64,000 nucleotides of DNA from Paralichthys olivaceus (GCF_024713975.1 NC_091099.1:14985501-15049500), one strand, 5' to 3'; positions 9,939 to 21,945 are shown, counted from the stretch's first letter. Made by a program: numbers and translations. Notes: generated by a model from the sequence alone, not told the origin.

Positions 9939-12900
9939 ATGAGAGCCTCGTTAGTGTTGCTGCAGCTCATTTCCTGCTGCTGGCTCGTCGCTGCCACTCT
10001 CTCAAAGACTGATGCCAAGAAGTCTCACAAATCTGAGGCCGAGGTGAGTAAGTTCAGCTGCTCAGCTCCACGCTGGCTGGGAGCTGTCAGATCCTCCTCA
10101 TGTCACCGTGTCCACCTGCATGTAGAGAGGCCTTATCCTCCTCACCTGTCACTGTGCTGCATGTGCACGCCTCACAGAGTCTGCATCACCAATAAGATTA
10201 AATCAATACGTATCTATCGAATCTCTATTCCTCCAAATTCTGAGATGTTGAAAACCAATTTCAATGTTGCTTCCATGCACACTTGTCGTTGTGTCCATTC
10301 AAATACTTTCTGGGCTCGATTGAAAGGTTGTATATAGTTTCAGTCTAAGCTTAATGTGACTAAGTGTTATTACACATTTTAAGGATGAGAATCACAAAAC
10401 ACACTTCATTGTAATCTAATGATTTTGTGCAATAAATGATGAATGCCAAACAATACCCCCAACTGGATTCCTATGTGAATTTAAAGAATATATCAAGTCT
10501 CTACAGATTATATAGACACTAACAATTCTACAAACATTTACATCAACAAATAAAAAAAGCCAAACACATATAAGTACCTGGATAAAAATGCTTATCTATA
10601 TCTGTAAGACTTATTTCTTATACTTCCACATTCAGTAAAAGGCAGAACATTGTACTTTTTACTCAACTCATTAGTATTTGTAGTAAAAAATAAAGTGAGT
10701 GATTTAACGCTGACTTTTTTACATAAAGTTACAACATAATATCCTTCACATACAGTTATATATTAGTAATAATAATCCAATAATACAAGACTACACTGGA
10801 ATGATTCTACATGATACAATGGCTTCTGTTTCTCTACTTGTACTGCAGTTAAATAACATTTGTATTTTATTGTATTATGTATATTGAGTATTTTTAAAGT
10901 GTGTTATAGGTAACCTCTGTGATACTTTATTTTTAATTTAACTATATTTTCAGTCATCAATAACAACTCTTTCTATTCTTTTCTTTTTTAATATTCTGTT
11001 TTTTTAATATTCACTTTTTACTTATCCTATCTAATATGTATCTATCGAAATGTCTGTTTATTTAACTGCACAGTTGCTGTAGCTGATTATTTTCTGTGCT
11101 GAGCACAAACTTGTAATACTCTTAAAGTTGTTTGGTGTGCTCTCCTCTCTCTGACCCCACTGTTCAGACGTCTGTAGTGGATTTATCTGTGCTGGACAGA
11201 GGCCTGGTTGTGTCAGACCCGCTCTGGAAAGACATAGTGAAGGAGGAGAAGAGACACTGTGCTCACATCAAGAGAACATTTCAAGGAGCAGTGCTGGGAT
11301 ATGTCACACCTGTAAGTCTGAACTCCATCTTGCAGCACAACATTAAACTATGTCTTGTTACAGTCCTCACTTATATATTTGTACTTAATCATCATTAAAG
11401 TTGTTGTGAAAAGTATAATTTTTATTTCGGGATGAGAATATATTGGAGGGAAAATCCTCAGTCTTTGTTCTGTGCAAAATAGGTTTTAGAAGTTAGCAAA
11501 GCTTAATGATTTAATCATATGACTTTGAATTAACATTAAAAAGACTGCAACATTGATAAAGCTGAAAATAATTGAGTAATCAATCTGTTTTGATTAACAT
11601 TTCATATTTGCTGATTTCAGCTTCTTCCCTGTTTGGATTTAGTGTCTTTCTTTGACTTGTGTGTAGCTAAATTCTAAATGTGTGGGATGTGCCCACATGA
11701 CAAAACAAACTAGCGGCGCTCTGAGAGAGCATAACTCTGCTAAGGCCAATGCCCTACCTCATCATGTCAAAGAAAGGGAATCTGCCCATTTATTCAGATC
11801 TTCTCCAAAACTATAATTAATCTACCTCTGATTTGAAAAAAGTTTTGCTATTAATCAAGTGTTTGTCATTCTCTGCTCATGAAGAAGAGTTCAAAACCAC
11901 AACATTCAGTCAGCAGCAAAAATCAGTCTTTCAAATTAAAACATATACTAAAGTTGAATACTTCACGATGATTGTTGATAATCCACTGATGTCAAGATTA
12001 TTTATCTTGATAATATTTTTGTCCATATCGTCCAGCCCTTTTATCTGAGTTGTTAGAGGAGGAATAGCCGACTTGAAAAGATGTGCACATGTCCTTGAAT
12101 GAATGTTTTGTATTTTCCTACTCTGCAGTGGAATTCTCACGGCTATGACGTGGCCAAAACGTTTGGCTCCAAACTGACCTCAGTGTGTCCGGTGTGGCTT
12201 CAGCTCCGCCGACGAGGGCATGAAACCTTTGACGTCACGGGACTCCATGATCACGACTCAGGTAATCAGCCAACATCGCTGAGGGGATAGCCAACACTCC
12301 TGTTGTCTTGAGCACATAGTAATGGCCTTTTTTTGTCTTTGCAGGATGGGTCAAAGCTGTGCGCAAGTCCAACAAAAAAGTCAGGATGGGTGAGTAAATA
12401 TCTAACCCCACAACTCACATCTGTGCATGTGTGGTTTCAAATAACTCATTGAAACGCTCCATGTTCTGTATTGCCAGTGCCTCGGCTGTTATTTGACGGC
12501 TGGTCTTACCAGGACTACATGAGCGTGCTGGGGAGTGAGGATGAGATAGAGGAGCTGGGCAGTGAGCTGGTGGATGTTGCAAAGGTAATAACAGTGTTAT
12601 ATGTATCTGTAACTCTCATATCGCAGTGTGCAGTGTTTGTGCAGTTTAACTGCAGACTGTGTGTCCTTGCAGACTGAAGGCTTTGACGGCTTCACCTTGG
12701 AGCTGTGGAGCCAGCTGGGCGGCAACAAAAGAAAGTGAGTTATTCTAACAGCAGCACAATATTCTAAAATAGGACCTCTGGGGAAGTGTTACAGTTAATG
12801 ACACTATGTTGAATCTTCTCTGAGCAGGGAGCTGGTGCATTTAGTAAAACACATCTGTGAGACTTTGAAGGCTAAAAGATTAGACTGCATCCTCGTCATC

Positions 12901-14734
12901 CCTCCTGCTGTGACAAGGTGAACAAAATAAGACTATTTTCTTTGATTATAAATGTTAAATTCTTGCTGATTTACTGTTGCATTTTAAATTTTCCATCCTG
13001 ATCAGTGCGGGGCAGCCAGGTATGTTTGGCAGGGAGGAGTTTGAAGAGTTGGCTCCAGTAGTTGATGGATTCAGCCTCATGACGTACGACTACTCCAGCG
13101 GTGCCAGGTGAGTGCACAGATACACGTGTGTTTGTGATGGAGTAGGTGGAGATGTGATTATAGTAAGTGACATAGCTTTTCTTTTCTTTCCTTGTTTTAA
13201 CAGACCAGGCCCCAGTGCTCCGCTGGCCTGGGTAAGAGACTGTGTTCTCCAGCTCGCACCCAACACTCAGTGGAGGCAGAAGATCCTGTTGGGACTCAAT
13301 ATGTACGGACTTGATTTTGGAAGTCAGGGAACAGAGCCGATTCTGGGAGGAAGGTAAGAAAACACAAAGACTGCTGCTGGAATAAGTTTACATTCGAGCA
13401 ATTAACATGTTTAAATCTTAAAATGTAGAATACTCCGCTGATTAACATTCCTGAAACATTGTTATTGACTTATTTTTCCAAACCATGTTCTTCCGAATCA
13501 TAACCTGACGTCTATGTTATTCACATGGCAACTTGACTTTCGACTCCTCAGTCAGATATCAGGTGTTTTACGCAAGAAGTAGCTAATGTAATCTAATCTC
13601 ATCTCCGGCTGGTTGTTCTTCAATTTCAAACTTGTGGTTTTCAGTTTATCAGACTAACATATAAAGCTGCAGAAAGCATCATTCATTGATGTGTAAACAG
13701 AATCATGTAAAGTCACTACATTTCCCCTTTAAAGTCCATGAGAACTTTCGAGTTAAAAGTATTTGTCTGTAACAGATTCACTATCAAGTGAAGCAACAAA
13801 TAATTTGAAAAAGAAACATCACCTCTATGTGTGAATTTTGATCAGATGTGATGTAGAACATTTACATAAGCAACACCACAGCTGTGTTCAGGGCTCCGTT
13901 CAGTGCAGACTAGGAACAATGACGCATTGAGCACAGTTGTGATACACAAGTTGCAACTATGGCAGCTGAGAAGGCCATTCTGCTAGAGAGCTAGGAGGTA
14001 GAGTACATTACGTCTCGTGCCCGTCGCACATCGTTACAAGCAAACATGTCCTTCAACCTCGAAACAGAAGCAAAATGATGCAAAACGTTTGGCATTGAAC
14101 GGGCCTCGGATTGACTTGTACACAGAAGCAGGCTCCGTCATGTTTTCCCAAGTAAGCCCCGCCCTCATCAAACCAGTGAGAGGAGCAAGGACAAAAACAC
14201 AAATAGAGAAACCTGACTTGTGAAATAACACAAACTATTCTAACTCTGGTAAAAGCTGTGAGACATTCAGAGGTCTAACAATTATGTTTGATTTTCTGCA
14301 GGTTCATTGAGCTCTTGCGAGAACACAGGCCCAAACTTCTGTGGGATGAGTATTCTGCAGAGCATTATTTCACTTACAAAAGGTACTAATAGTACAAAAC
14401 TTTGAATGTGCACATATTTGTTTCTGGCGTCATTTAACAATATCTGTCTCCATTCTTTGACTTCAGGAGCAATGCAGCTAAACATGTGGTTTACTATCCC
14501 ACACTGAAGGTAAAACTCTTCACAGTTTAATTAACTTTCTGTGTAAACAGTCGTTACATTATGTCATCACCAAACAGTTAAACTTATGTTTACTGTTAAA
14601 TATGGATGTTAAACTTTACTTTATTTATTTCACAGTCAATCTACCTAAGAATATCTTTAGCCTCTGAACTGGGAACTGGAGTTTCCTTATGGGAACTGGG
14701 ACAAGGACTGGATTATTTCTATGATCTCCTATGA
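9939..14734 (+). CDS. chid1: Chitinase domain-containing protein 1 (stabilin-1-interacting chitinase-like protein), complete, 12 exons, 386 aa
   Basis: Exons: 9939-10043, 11168-11311, 12129-12261, 12345-12389, 12478-12584, 12673-12734, 12828-12917, 13006-13107, 13204-13353, 14302-14382, 14467-14509, 14636-14734. They total 1161 nt, all in phase; human CHID1 is 393 aa. The N-terminus [19 protein letters not shown] is a signal peptide. A GH18-like barrel follows, with [51 protein letters not shown] and [11 protein letters not shown]. The catalytic GH18 pattern DGxDxDxE is not kept: here DGFTLELW follows the CHID1 family, which binds saccharides and LPS and traffics with stabilin-1 to lysosomes or is secreted, without proven chitinase activity. 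CRHCAH-type cysteines are sparse. The AATAAA at 14870-14875 lies 136 bases past the stop. It converges on GATD1. Confidence 0.97.
10044..11167 (+). other. CHID1 intron 1, AT-rich, with probable repeat fragment
   Basis: No exon is needed here because the flanking exons join in phase. The AT-rich stretch near 10630-10920 (TGTACTTTTTACTC, TTCTCTACTTGTACTGCAG) resembles a diverged copy of the repeat at 7615-7735. Otherwise nothing recognisable. Confidence 0.5.
13354..14301 (+). other. CHID1 intron 9, longest late intron, no coding content
   Basis: The 948-base intron between the 13204-13353 and 14302-14382 exons contains only short chance reading frames. Moderately GC-rich sequence around 13860-14220 reads like an old repeat, but I could not assign it to a family. 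Confidence 0.5.
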
Positions 14735-14869
14735 GAGTTTGAACTTGTGAGTGAAGACTGAGGCACCTCGGATCATCAGCACAAGGATTTTCTTTCTCTG
14801 GAACACGGTGCACCAGAAACACTTGTGCCGGTGCTGGTATTATTTTTCTTTTTCTCCCCAAGCAACGGA

Positions 14870-14926
14870 AATAAAATGAACTCTGAAAGGTTCTGCCTTT
14901 ATGAATAAAACATGGATTTGTTTATT
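14870..14926. terminator. Facing polyadenylation signals of CHID1 (+) and GATD1 (-)
   Basis: AATAAA on the plus strand at 14870-14875 serves CHID1, with a second AATAAA near 14903. TTTATT at 14921-14926 reads AATAAA on the minus strand and is about 320 bases past the GATD1 stop. The two genes therefore end within about 50 bases of each other or overlap slightly. Confidence 0.7.
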
Positions 14927-15247
14927 AAAACGGTACAAGCAGCAGCCGATAGCTACTTCAGTATGTTTTATTCCTTTTAATCTGTGATGCTGCATAAATG
15001 AAATCAACTTATACAGTTTAGTGCAATAACAAATCTTCATCCAGCCGAAGGAGCATGACCATTAGTATGCGATTTTTAATAGATTTATAATAACAGCATT
15101 GCTAAGTGATGAAATTGTATTTACAGTGTGACCAGACGTCTGTTCTGACTCAGCATCTTTCAGTATTTGTCTGAGATGAATGTTTGTTCAATGGCATAAA
15201 TATAAATGTGAATCAATAAGCTGTGCTCCTGATCCACGTTTCTGTTT

Positions 15248-17087
15248 TTACTTGGCGCTGCAGAGCAGGATCAGATTGTGTACAGCGTGTGAGGTGGACT
15301 GCATGTTCTGACCAGTTATCAGGTGTCTGTCTATGACCACATGCACAGCGTCTTCTTGACTTGCTGGAAAGAGAGATAAAAAAAGAAGAGGGGGGGTGTT
15401 AGTTTAGTTTTACAAGTGGAGATTAAATATATGTTGATCTTGTGTGTGCGCTCTGCAGGTCAGTTCACCTGTGTATGATCCTCCACTGTCTTTCACAAAG
15501 TCTTCAACGATCAGGGGCAGGTTGGCGAAGTCAGGCCTCCGCACAAGTTCAAACACTGATGGCTTTAACAAACACACAGTTTTTGTTTTTAATTACACTG
15601 GAGACATATATACATATATTTGGGTGTATTGCCTTGCCATGTTTACTTATGGAAAACGAACCCCCGTTAAACTGTATCCATTGAAGATCCACCTCTGTCC
15701 CTCTGTGGCACAACACAGAGCCGACACTCCCTGTCCCACTGCGCAAACAGGCTCTGCACACAGAAAAAAAAAAAGCATCTGAATCTCTGCAGCAAACACA
15801 CACTTTAAATCCTGACTGAGCCTCACACTCACTTTGCTGAGAGATGAAGTGTGTGAGGATGCGGTGCAGGGAGCCGCTGTGTGCCAGGTCATTCAGCGCT
15901 CCGGGGCAGTCTGGGATGAGCAGTGCCTGGTATCGGGCACCTGCAACAAGGTCGTGATGACATGAAGTGAGCAGAGTCCAGCCAGCAGCAGGAATGAAAA
16001 CAGACAAACAGCCGTGAAATGAATATTCTCACCATCTATAGATTCAAGTTTAGCCGGTGTTGCATAAGGTTTCAAGTTGAAATCCTGCACCCATCTGGCA
16101 GTGCTTTCATCCACTCCAACAAAGTCTATTGGCTTCCCCTGAAAGTCAGTTATTTTCATCACGTCAGTAAGAGCGATCTATGGTGTCCATGTCTAAAGTC
16201 CAAAATGATGAAATATTTACAAATGAACCAAGCACATAGCTCTCTGACAGCTGGGGTATGTAGCAAGTTCAGTTCTCTAACCAATCAGAGAGCTTGTTAC
16301 TGATCACAGATTGTAACCTTGTAATTCTTTTTATTGCCCATTAAATATCCAACAAGGAATAACAATTAAATGTATACATTTACATAGTAATACATTATAT
16401 TTTACTTTTCTTAATTCTCATCTTATAATGGTATCATTAGTTATTAATCATTAATTAAGAAAAGCTATTTCTGGGCCTTTAATAATGGCTAATAACTATT
16501 AAATCTATTAAATACTAGTAAATTACATAAACAGTTTGAGACAGCGGTGCCCACATCTCATTTTAACCTCATTACTCACCTGCCTGTGTGTTAGTGTTAA
16601 TGTCTTATCCGAGACCAAACAGAGTTACTGTATTTTAAGGTATTTGAATTTGTTTCAGAGATCACACATTTGAACATGATGAGAAATAGATTTTGCAGAA
16701 GTTAACGTCTGGTGACTTTCTGTATCGTTGTAAAGAAAGTAATACATGTCTTACCCCAGGTGTGGCAGTCTGCAGGTTGAACACTGAGCTACAGAGAGTG
16801 AAGCACTGATGGAAAGACTTGGCGGAGACTCCTGAACAAACAAACAAACAAACAAACAAACAAACACATCAGCATCAGGAAGATCACTGCACATCTGCAA
16901 ACATAAACAGCTGCAGACTGTTAGTTCAGCCACGTGGTAACAAGTGATTACATCGAGAACCATTGATTTGTAGCAGTGTCCGTGCACTTTGTGTCTCTTC
17001 CTCATTGAACTGGCGGAACAATGAGGGGACGCACTCACCCTGAGGAGAGGAACTGGCCACGATCAAACACGTTGGCTTTGCAGACAT
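15248..17087 (-). CDS. gatd1: Glutamine amidotransferase-like class 1 domain-containing protein 1 (formerly PDDC1), complete, 7 exons, 213 aa
   Basis: Minus-strand exons: 17039-17087, 16755-16831, 16033-16138, 15833-15940, 15662-15753, 15469-15562, 15248-15363. They total 642 nt in phase; the human protein is 220 aa. The start [14 protein letters not shown] opens the first beta strand of a DJ-1/PfpI-like flavodoxin fold. Recognised blocks are [66 protein letters not shown] and the C-terminal [19 protein letters not shown]. The elbow region CAVGQG has Gln where I recall His in human, and no canonical GxCxG nucleophile. The family has no established reaction and is reported on early endosomes. 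The exon 2 acceptor lies directly next to a (CAAA)n microsatellite. The gene is in tandem with CD151. Confidence 0.95.
16835..16866. repeat. (CAAA)n microsatellite at a splice acceptor
   Basis: About eight CAAA units, read GTTT on the coding strand, end four bases before the GATD1 exon 2 acceptor (TTCAG|GAGTC). They replace an ordinary polypyrimidine tract. Confidence 0.9.
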
Positions 17088-17429
17088 GTCGACGATCTCG
17101 ATCTTCCCTCCACATCAAATGTTTCTGTCTGTTTCAAATGAGTAAGAAGAGAACTGTCGATGGAATCTTACAGGAAATAAGAAAACACACGAGGAAGAAG
17201 TCCTGTCAGCTGACAACAACATCCGCTCATGGGATTTCAAAATAAAAGTCCAAGGAGAAGAGGAGGTTTGAACTCCAGAGGGAAGTAGAAACAAACCTAC
17301 ACATGATTGTCTAGTTATTACAGCAAAAATGTAAGACAAATGTATCTGATGATTTGTTTGTCTTTGAACATTGTTAAAGAAAAAAATGTATATATATAAT
17401 ATAATCCTGAAACTGTCTTTTACTCCACA

Positions 17430-17780
17430 TCCACACCAAAATGTAATGGTTTATTCCCAGGCCCCATTGCTCCACTAAGATTGGCAGTCATTTTTGCAAC
17501 TGGAATGATGATCAAGCTCTACCTCCGCCAAGGTCCAACAGTCCCCTTATGAAACCACATTTAAATGAGCCTAATCCAGATTTTTATTTTGGATCTGCAT
17601 CCCATCAAGATCCATGAATTATTGTCTAAGAAATCACTGAAAATGTTGAAAAACGACTATGTAAAAAAGATAAGGGGATCCAGCCCCAGATCCGGACCTG
17701 CACCAAAATTGAATGAGTTCTTCCCTGAAGGAACAGACAAACTAACTTTCACAGGTGAAAACGGAACCTCCTCAGTGAAG
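17430..17780 (-). repeat. Dispersed repeat family R1, copy 1 (reverse orientation)
   Basis: CTACCTCCGCCAAGGTCCAACAGTCCCC, ATCAAGATCCATGAATTATT and GGGGATCCAG...GATCCGGACC...ACCAAAATT match in reverse the elements at 20310, 21310 and 50680. The unit in sense order carries: ATTTCCA-GAAA-GTGGTGGA, then GGGGGCGGATCCAGGAATTTT, then AATAATTCATGGATCTTGATGAAA, then GGACTGTTGGGCCTTGGCGGAGG. No coding capacity is seen; class unknown to me. Confidence 0.75.
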
Positions 17781-18358
17781 GTAAAAATGAGTGGTTACTT
17801 TTTATTTGCACTCCACGAACAAACAATTATTATTTCATTGAAATGATCACTTGGTTACACTGACATACATAAAAAAAAACAATCAAAAAAAAAAGATAAA
17901 TAATAAAGCACCGAGACTGTTGCAAGATGAAATCTTTAAAAATAAAATCAAAATAGAATACAAAATAAAAAATTTATTCAAATATAATTTGTGTTAAAAT
18001 AAATCTAAAAGGGCCGAAGTCATGCATTTGAGTTTGAAGAGAATTGGAACAGAGCTATCCAGCAGCATTACAGTGTCTCCACTGTTTGCTCTTTGACAAT
18101 CATCATTTCATAATTTGAACCGATTAATAATATTATTATTATCATCACTACTTTAGATATAGCGTTTAGACCTACTTAGGAAACCATGACATTCTGAATT
18201 ACATTAGTGAGCTGGATGCAGTTTGTTCTTGTCTTGTGTTTGGTATGAATGACGATAAAGTTTGAATCTCGAATCTTGAATCTCTTGAGCATCCAGAACT
18301 GTGTAAATAATGTGAGGCATCAAGATTTCATGAGAAACATGTTGTGATATTGCAGAAC
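17780..18358 (-). other. Probable CD151 3' UTR and AT-rich spacer
   Basis: Downstream of the CD151 stop (minus strand) the sequence is AT-rich, with TTTATT near 17973 that could act as AATAAA for CD151. Tandem GAATCTT-like units near 18262-18285 resemble the 3' tail of a LINE. No exon is visible. Confidence 0.4.
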
Positions 18359-21300
18359 TCAGTACGGATCTTCTTTCAAATTTCTATAAAGGCAACAAGT
18401 GAACATCATCCCCACAAGCTAAAAGAGAAAAGAGAAGAGAACTTGTTACTTACAAACCACACAGAAACAACCATTGTCTACAGCTCAGTATTTTGCAGAA
18501 CTTTAAAAGAGATAGACAGTGTGGTTTTACCTGAAGAAAAGCAATGCCAATACCCACTGCCCCGAGAATATACAACTGACTCAAGATGAAATCCTCTAGC
18601 TTTAAGATGCAGCCTCCCTGACAGCATGAGAATGGGGGAAAGAAAATTAAAACCTTGCTCATTTAACCTTTTATCCAAATGATCAGCTCTATACTAACCT
18701 CCACCTTGTAGATGTTGGAGGGATGGTCCCTTCGGCCGCAGAGCACACTGGGAGTTTTACAGCAGCTATCAGGAACCAGCTGCCTGTTATCTGCAGCCCG
18801 GATCCACACGCTGTCTCTCCAGTCTGAGTAGTTGTTACTGCCACAGCACTTAAACTGAGAGGGAGGAATAAGGGACAGAAACTAAGATGAGAAAATGGTG
18901 CGTAACATTAAACTGCATCCACGTGCAGAAGGTCATTTAAAATCTTCTGATGCAGTACGACTTCCGCACTTCCTGATGGAGCCTGTCCACCGCCTGTGTG
19001 ACGCTCTCCTCCCCCGGCTGCTGGTATTTCTGCTGCATGGTCACCTTCAGGTTCTGTCTGAGCTCCTCGTCCAGCTGTGAGAGGAGATGCACTTCAGTGA
19101 CGGCTCAGGAAAACAATCTGTCAGCATCCATTTAAAAAAGCCCCTCGTCAAATTCCCTTCCTCCCCTGCTACATTCCACTGTACCTGTGCCCACCACATA
19201 TAACTCACAGCACATGAGCGCAGGCCCCCTGACCCCACGAGCATGCTTTAAACTGACTCACAAACATAAATAGTTTTGTTTCTCGACTGACAAATGTGCA
19301 AAGAGTGACACTGAGCCATCGTATATCAAGATGTAACAGAGAAATAGTTCGATATGAGATGGAAACAGATGGCAGCGGATTACCTGGTAGCAGAAAGGGA
19401 AACACTGGAGCCAGAGAAGAGGGGGAAAAAAAGAGGTGTGAGAAGAATGGAAAAAAAACAGTACAAATGAAGAACATGCACAGAGAGACATGCAAAGAAG
19501 ATCTGCCAGCAAAGAGTGCAACGACTGAAGCATTTCATGAGTGGTAGAAAAAAGAAAGGGAAAGGAAAGGAAGAGGGGGACAAGGTCTGATTTGTAATTG
19601 CTGCAATATCTAAAAAAAACTGATGCCAACAAAAATAATGAAGAAGCACAATCACAAAGTAAAAACATTTACAGGGTACCTCTTGGTAATTTATGTAGGC
19701 CAGTACTCCAGCAATGACTTCCAGCAGGAAAATACACAGCAACAAGATCAAATACTGGAGAAGAAAGCCAGAACATACACACAAACACATAAATAAATGA
19801 AATTCATCTGGTGGTTTACTACATTTCTGTGCTGAAATATGACACTTAACGATTTAAACTATTTGTGCATGACTCAAAAACCAAAATGACAACTGATGCG
19901 GAGAATATACTGTGGGAAAGGAAGTTATTAATCACAAAGGTCATGGTAAATATGGAAACAGACACAGTGTTATAGAGGTTATGGACTTTTTAAGTATTAT
20001 ATCCTCTCTCTGCATGCGTCTGCTCTCTCTCCCACCCTCTTCAGTCCACGCAGCCGCTTGTGATGCCCCTCATTCCTCTGGCATGAGCCGCTCTCTAAAT
20101 CTAAACTCTTAAAGACACACTCTGCGTGACTTTGACCGTTATTTCTGACGGTCATGCCCGTCTGACATAATAAGGAGACAGAAGGTCACCAGGGATTAAC
20201 TTTCAATACACGTAGACCCAGCCTGGGTTGTATGTGTATAAATAGGTTTTTATAGTGTCCTCCCCTGGTTTCTGATTCCAGATACAATAATTATCTACTA
20301 CGTCTATTATGTTACCACCCATGTCTGTGTGTTGGTTTATTTGGACTACACACAATCTACTGAACTGATTTCCACTAAACGTGGTGGAGGGATGGGGCCT
20401 GGGCCTGGGCCTGGAAAAAGCCTATTAAATTTAGGATTGGATAAACGGGTGGATCCAGATCCCCCCCCCACTAACTTTAAGTAGGTTGTATGACAAATTA
20501 ACTACATAGATAATAATCAGACAGAATCATGTGTAGGTTTGTTCATCATTGGAGGAGGTATGTGCTCCACTAAGTGTCATTCTAATGAAATGGGGTTAAT
20601 ACTTTGGTGGAGTGTAGTGAAATATGAAATATACATTTTCTGCTAATAAGGTTGTGACGTTTTGTGCGACTGATCCATCTCACCACAACCAGAAGACTCT
20701 TCATCTCCTTCAGAGTGGCACAGCATCCGATTATTCCGGTCACTATGACGATGACCCCGGCAACTATCAGGATGTAAGCTGAGGCCGAATAAAAGCTGGA
20801 GTTGAGTAAACTGATGTAGTCGCTCTTTTCCATCAGCGTCCACACTCCCACTGCCAGCACTGCTCCTCCTGCCAGCTGAAAGAACGCACTGTTATCTGCT
20901 CAATGCAAGCCAGATGCTTGAAATGTCAAGAATGTGCCACAGCATTTTTTAACTCTTATAAATTAGCTGCTAAAATGTGATCGTAATGCAAAGTAATCAA
21001 CGCCCTATTCTCTCCTGTACGCCTGGAGAGACGTGGAGCGAAAAGTGTTTTTTAAAATCTGATGCACAATATTTTTCTTAGCTCAATATTATCTATTGCA
21101 AACTGTGTGTACACTGCATGATACTTCAAATGTAGTCTGAAGGAACATCATACAGCAACATGTGCATATGTTTACAGAGTATGTGTGAAGAAGACTTTTT
21201 AACAGTGGGAATACAGTAGATTCAGCGTCATAAAATGAAACTCTGCAGTATATTAAACAAAGAATTAAATGATAACATGCTCTAAGTAAATGTTAACCAT

Positions 21301-21945
21301 TACCTCTGCTAAGAAGGTTATGTTTTAACCCCTGTCCGTTTGTTTGTGAGCAAGATTAGGCAAAAAATATTGGACAGATTTCCAAGGAAATGGATGCATG
21401 GATGGATGGATGGATGGAAGGAAGGAAGGAAGGAAGGAATGAAGGAAGGAAGGAAGGAAGGAAAGAAGGAAGGAAGGAAGGAAGGAAAGAAGGAAGGAAG
21501 GAAGGAAGGAAGGAAGGAAAGAAGGAAGGAAGAAGGTGGTATGGGTCATATAGGTAAAGAGTCCATCAAATTGTTTAGATCAAGGGGCAGATCCAGGAAT
21601 TTTTCATCACAGAGATAGAACATTTTTTAAAAACACTTTCAGTGATTTCTCAGAGAATAATTCATGGATCTTGATGAAAAAAGTCAAATATGGTAAGGAC
21701 ACTAATTTCTATGCGTGTTTGCAATCTTGATTTTAATGAAGGGGACTGTTGGGCCTTAGTGGAGGTTTGCGCTCGACTGAGTGAGATTCTAGTTACAACT
21801 GGTATTAATAATCATCACGGTATCTGTCTTGACTTCTGTAAAAATGTCCTTCGGAACTTACCCAGAAAAGAATATTGAATAGAAACAGTAGATATTTCAG
21901 ACAGATTGTCCCACAGGTGTGAGTTTTGTCACCTTGAGTTTCCAT
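18359..21945 (-). CDS. cd151: CD151 antigen (tetraspanin 24), complete, 7 coding exons, 252 aa
   Basis: Minus-strand exons: 21862-21945, 20684-20875, 19680-19754, 18970-19074, 18699-18854, 18531-18617, 18359-18418, totalling 759 nt, all phase 0 at junctions; human CD151 is 253 aa. The start [20 protein letters not shown] leads into TM1. TM2 is [21 protein letters not shown]3 is [18 protein letters not shown], and TM4 is [20 protein letters not shown]. The large extracellular loop has FKCCGS (CCG) and PDSCCK, the tetraspanin cysteines. Cysteines flank the membrane segments for palmitoylation. The tail ends [10 protein letters not shown], with a YxxPhi sorting motif (YRNL). CD151 partners laminin-binding integrins. 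Here the residues corresponding to human QRD194-196 read RRD. The ATG follows a CAGA acceptor, so a noncoding exon is upstream, possibly ending at 22792 (GTAGGAG donor, minus strand). Confidence 0.97.
20310..20590 (+). repeat. Dispersed repeat family R1, copy 2
   Basis: TGATTTCCACTAAACGTGGTGGAGGGATGGGG, CTATTAAATTTAGG, GGTGGATCCAGATCC and the end GGAGGAGGTATGTGCTCCACTAAGTGTCATTCTA follow the R1 order in sense orientation, with an internal deletion. It lies in CD151 intron between the 19680 and 20684 exons. Confidence 0.75.
21310..21800 (+). repeat. Dispersed repeat family R1, copy 3, with internal (GGAT)n/(GGAA)n expansion
   Basis: The start GTCCGTTTGTTTGTGAGCAAGATTA and the end GGGGACTGTTGGGCCTTAGTGGAGGTTTGCGCTC are R1. 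At the point where R1 normally reads GTGGA-GGATGGGG, the copy carries a run at about 21394-21535 that begins as GGAT units and continues as GGAA units with occasional GAAA and GAAT. R1 sequence resumes with GGTATGGGTCA. The microsatellite therefore grew from the element's own purine motif. Confidence 0.8.

Noticed and set aside
19258-19790. Long minus-strand frames with many Phe, Leu and Ser
   Set aside because: Only 19680-19754 within them is a real exon (CD151 TM3). The rest is translated AT/pyrimidine-rich intron.
21325-21618. ORFs rich in PSFLPSFL and KEGRKEG
   Set aside because: These are translations of the GGAA microsatellite in repeat R1.
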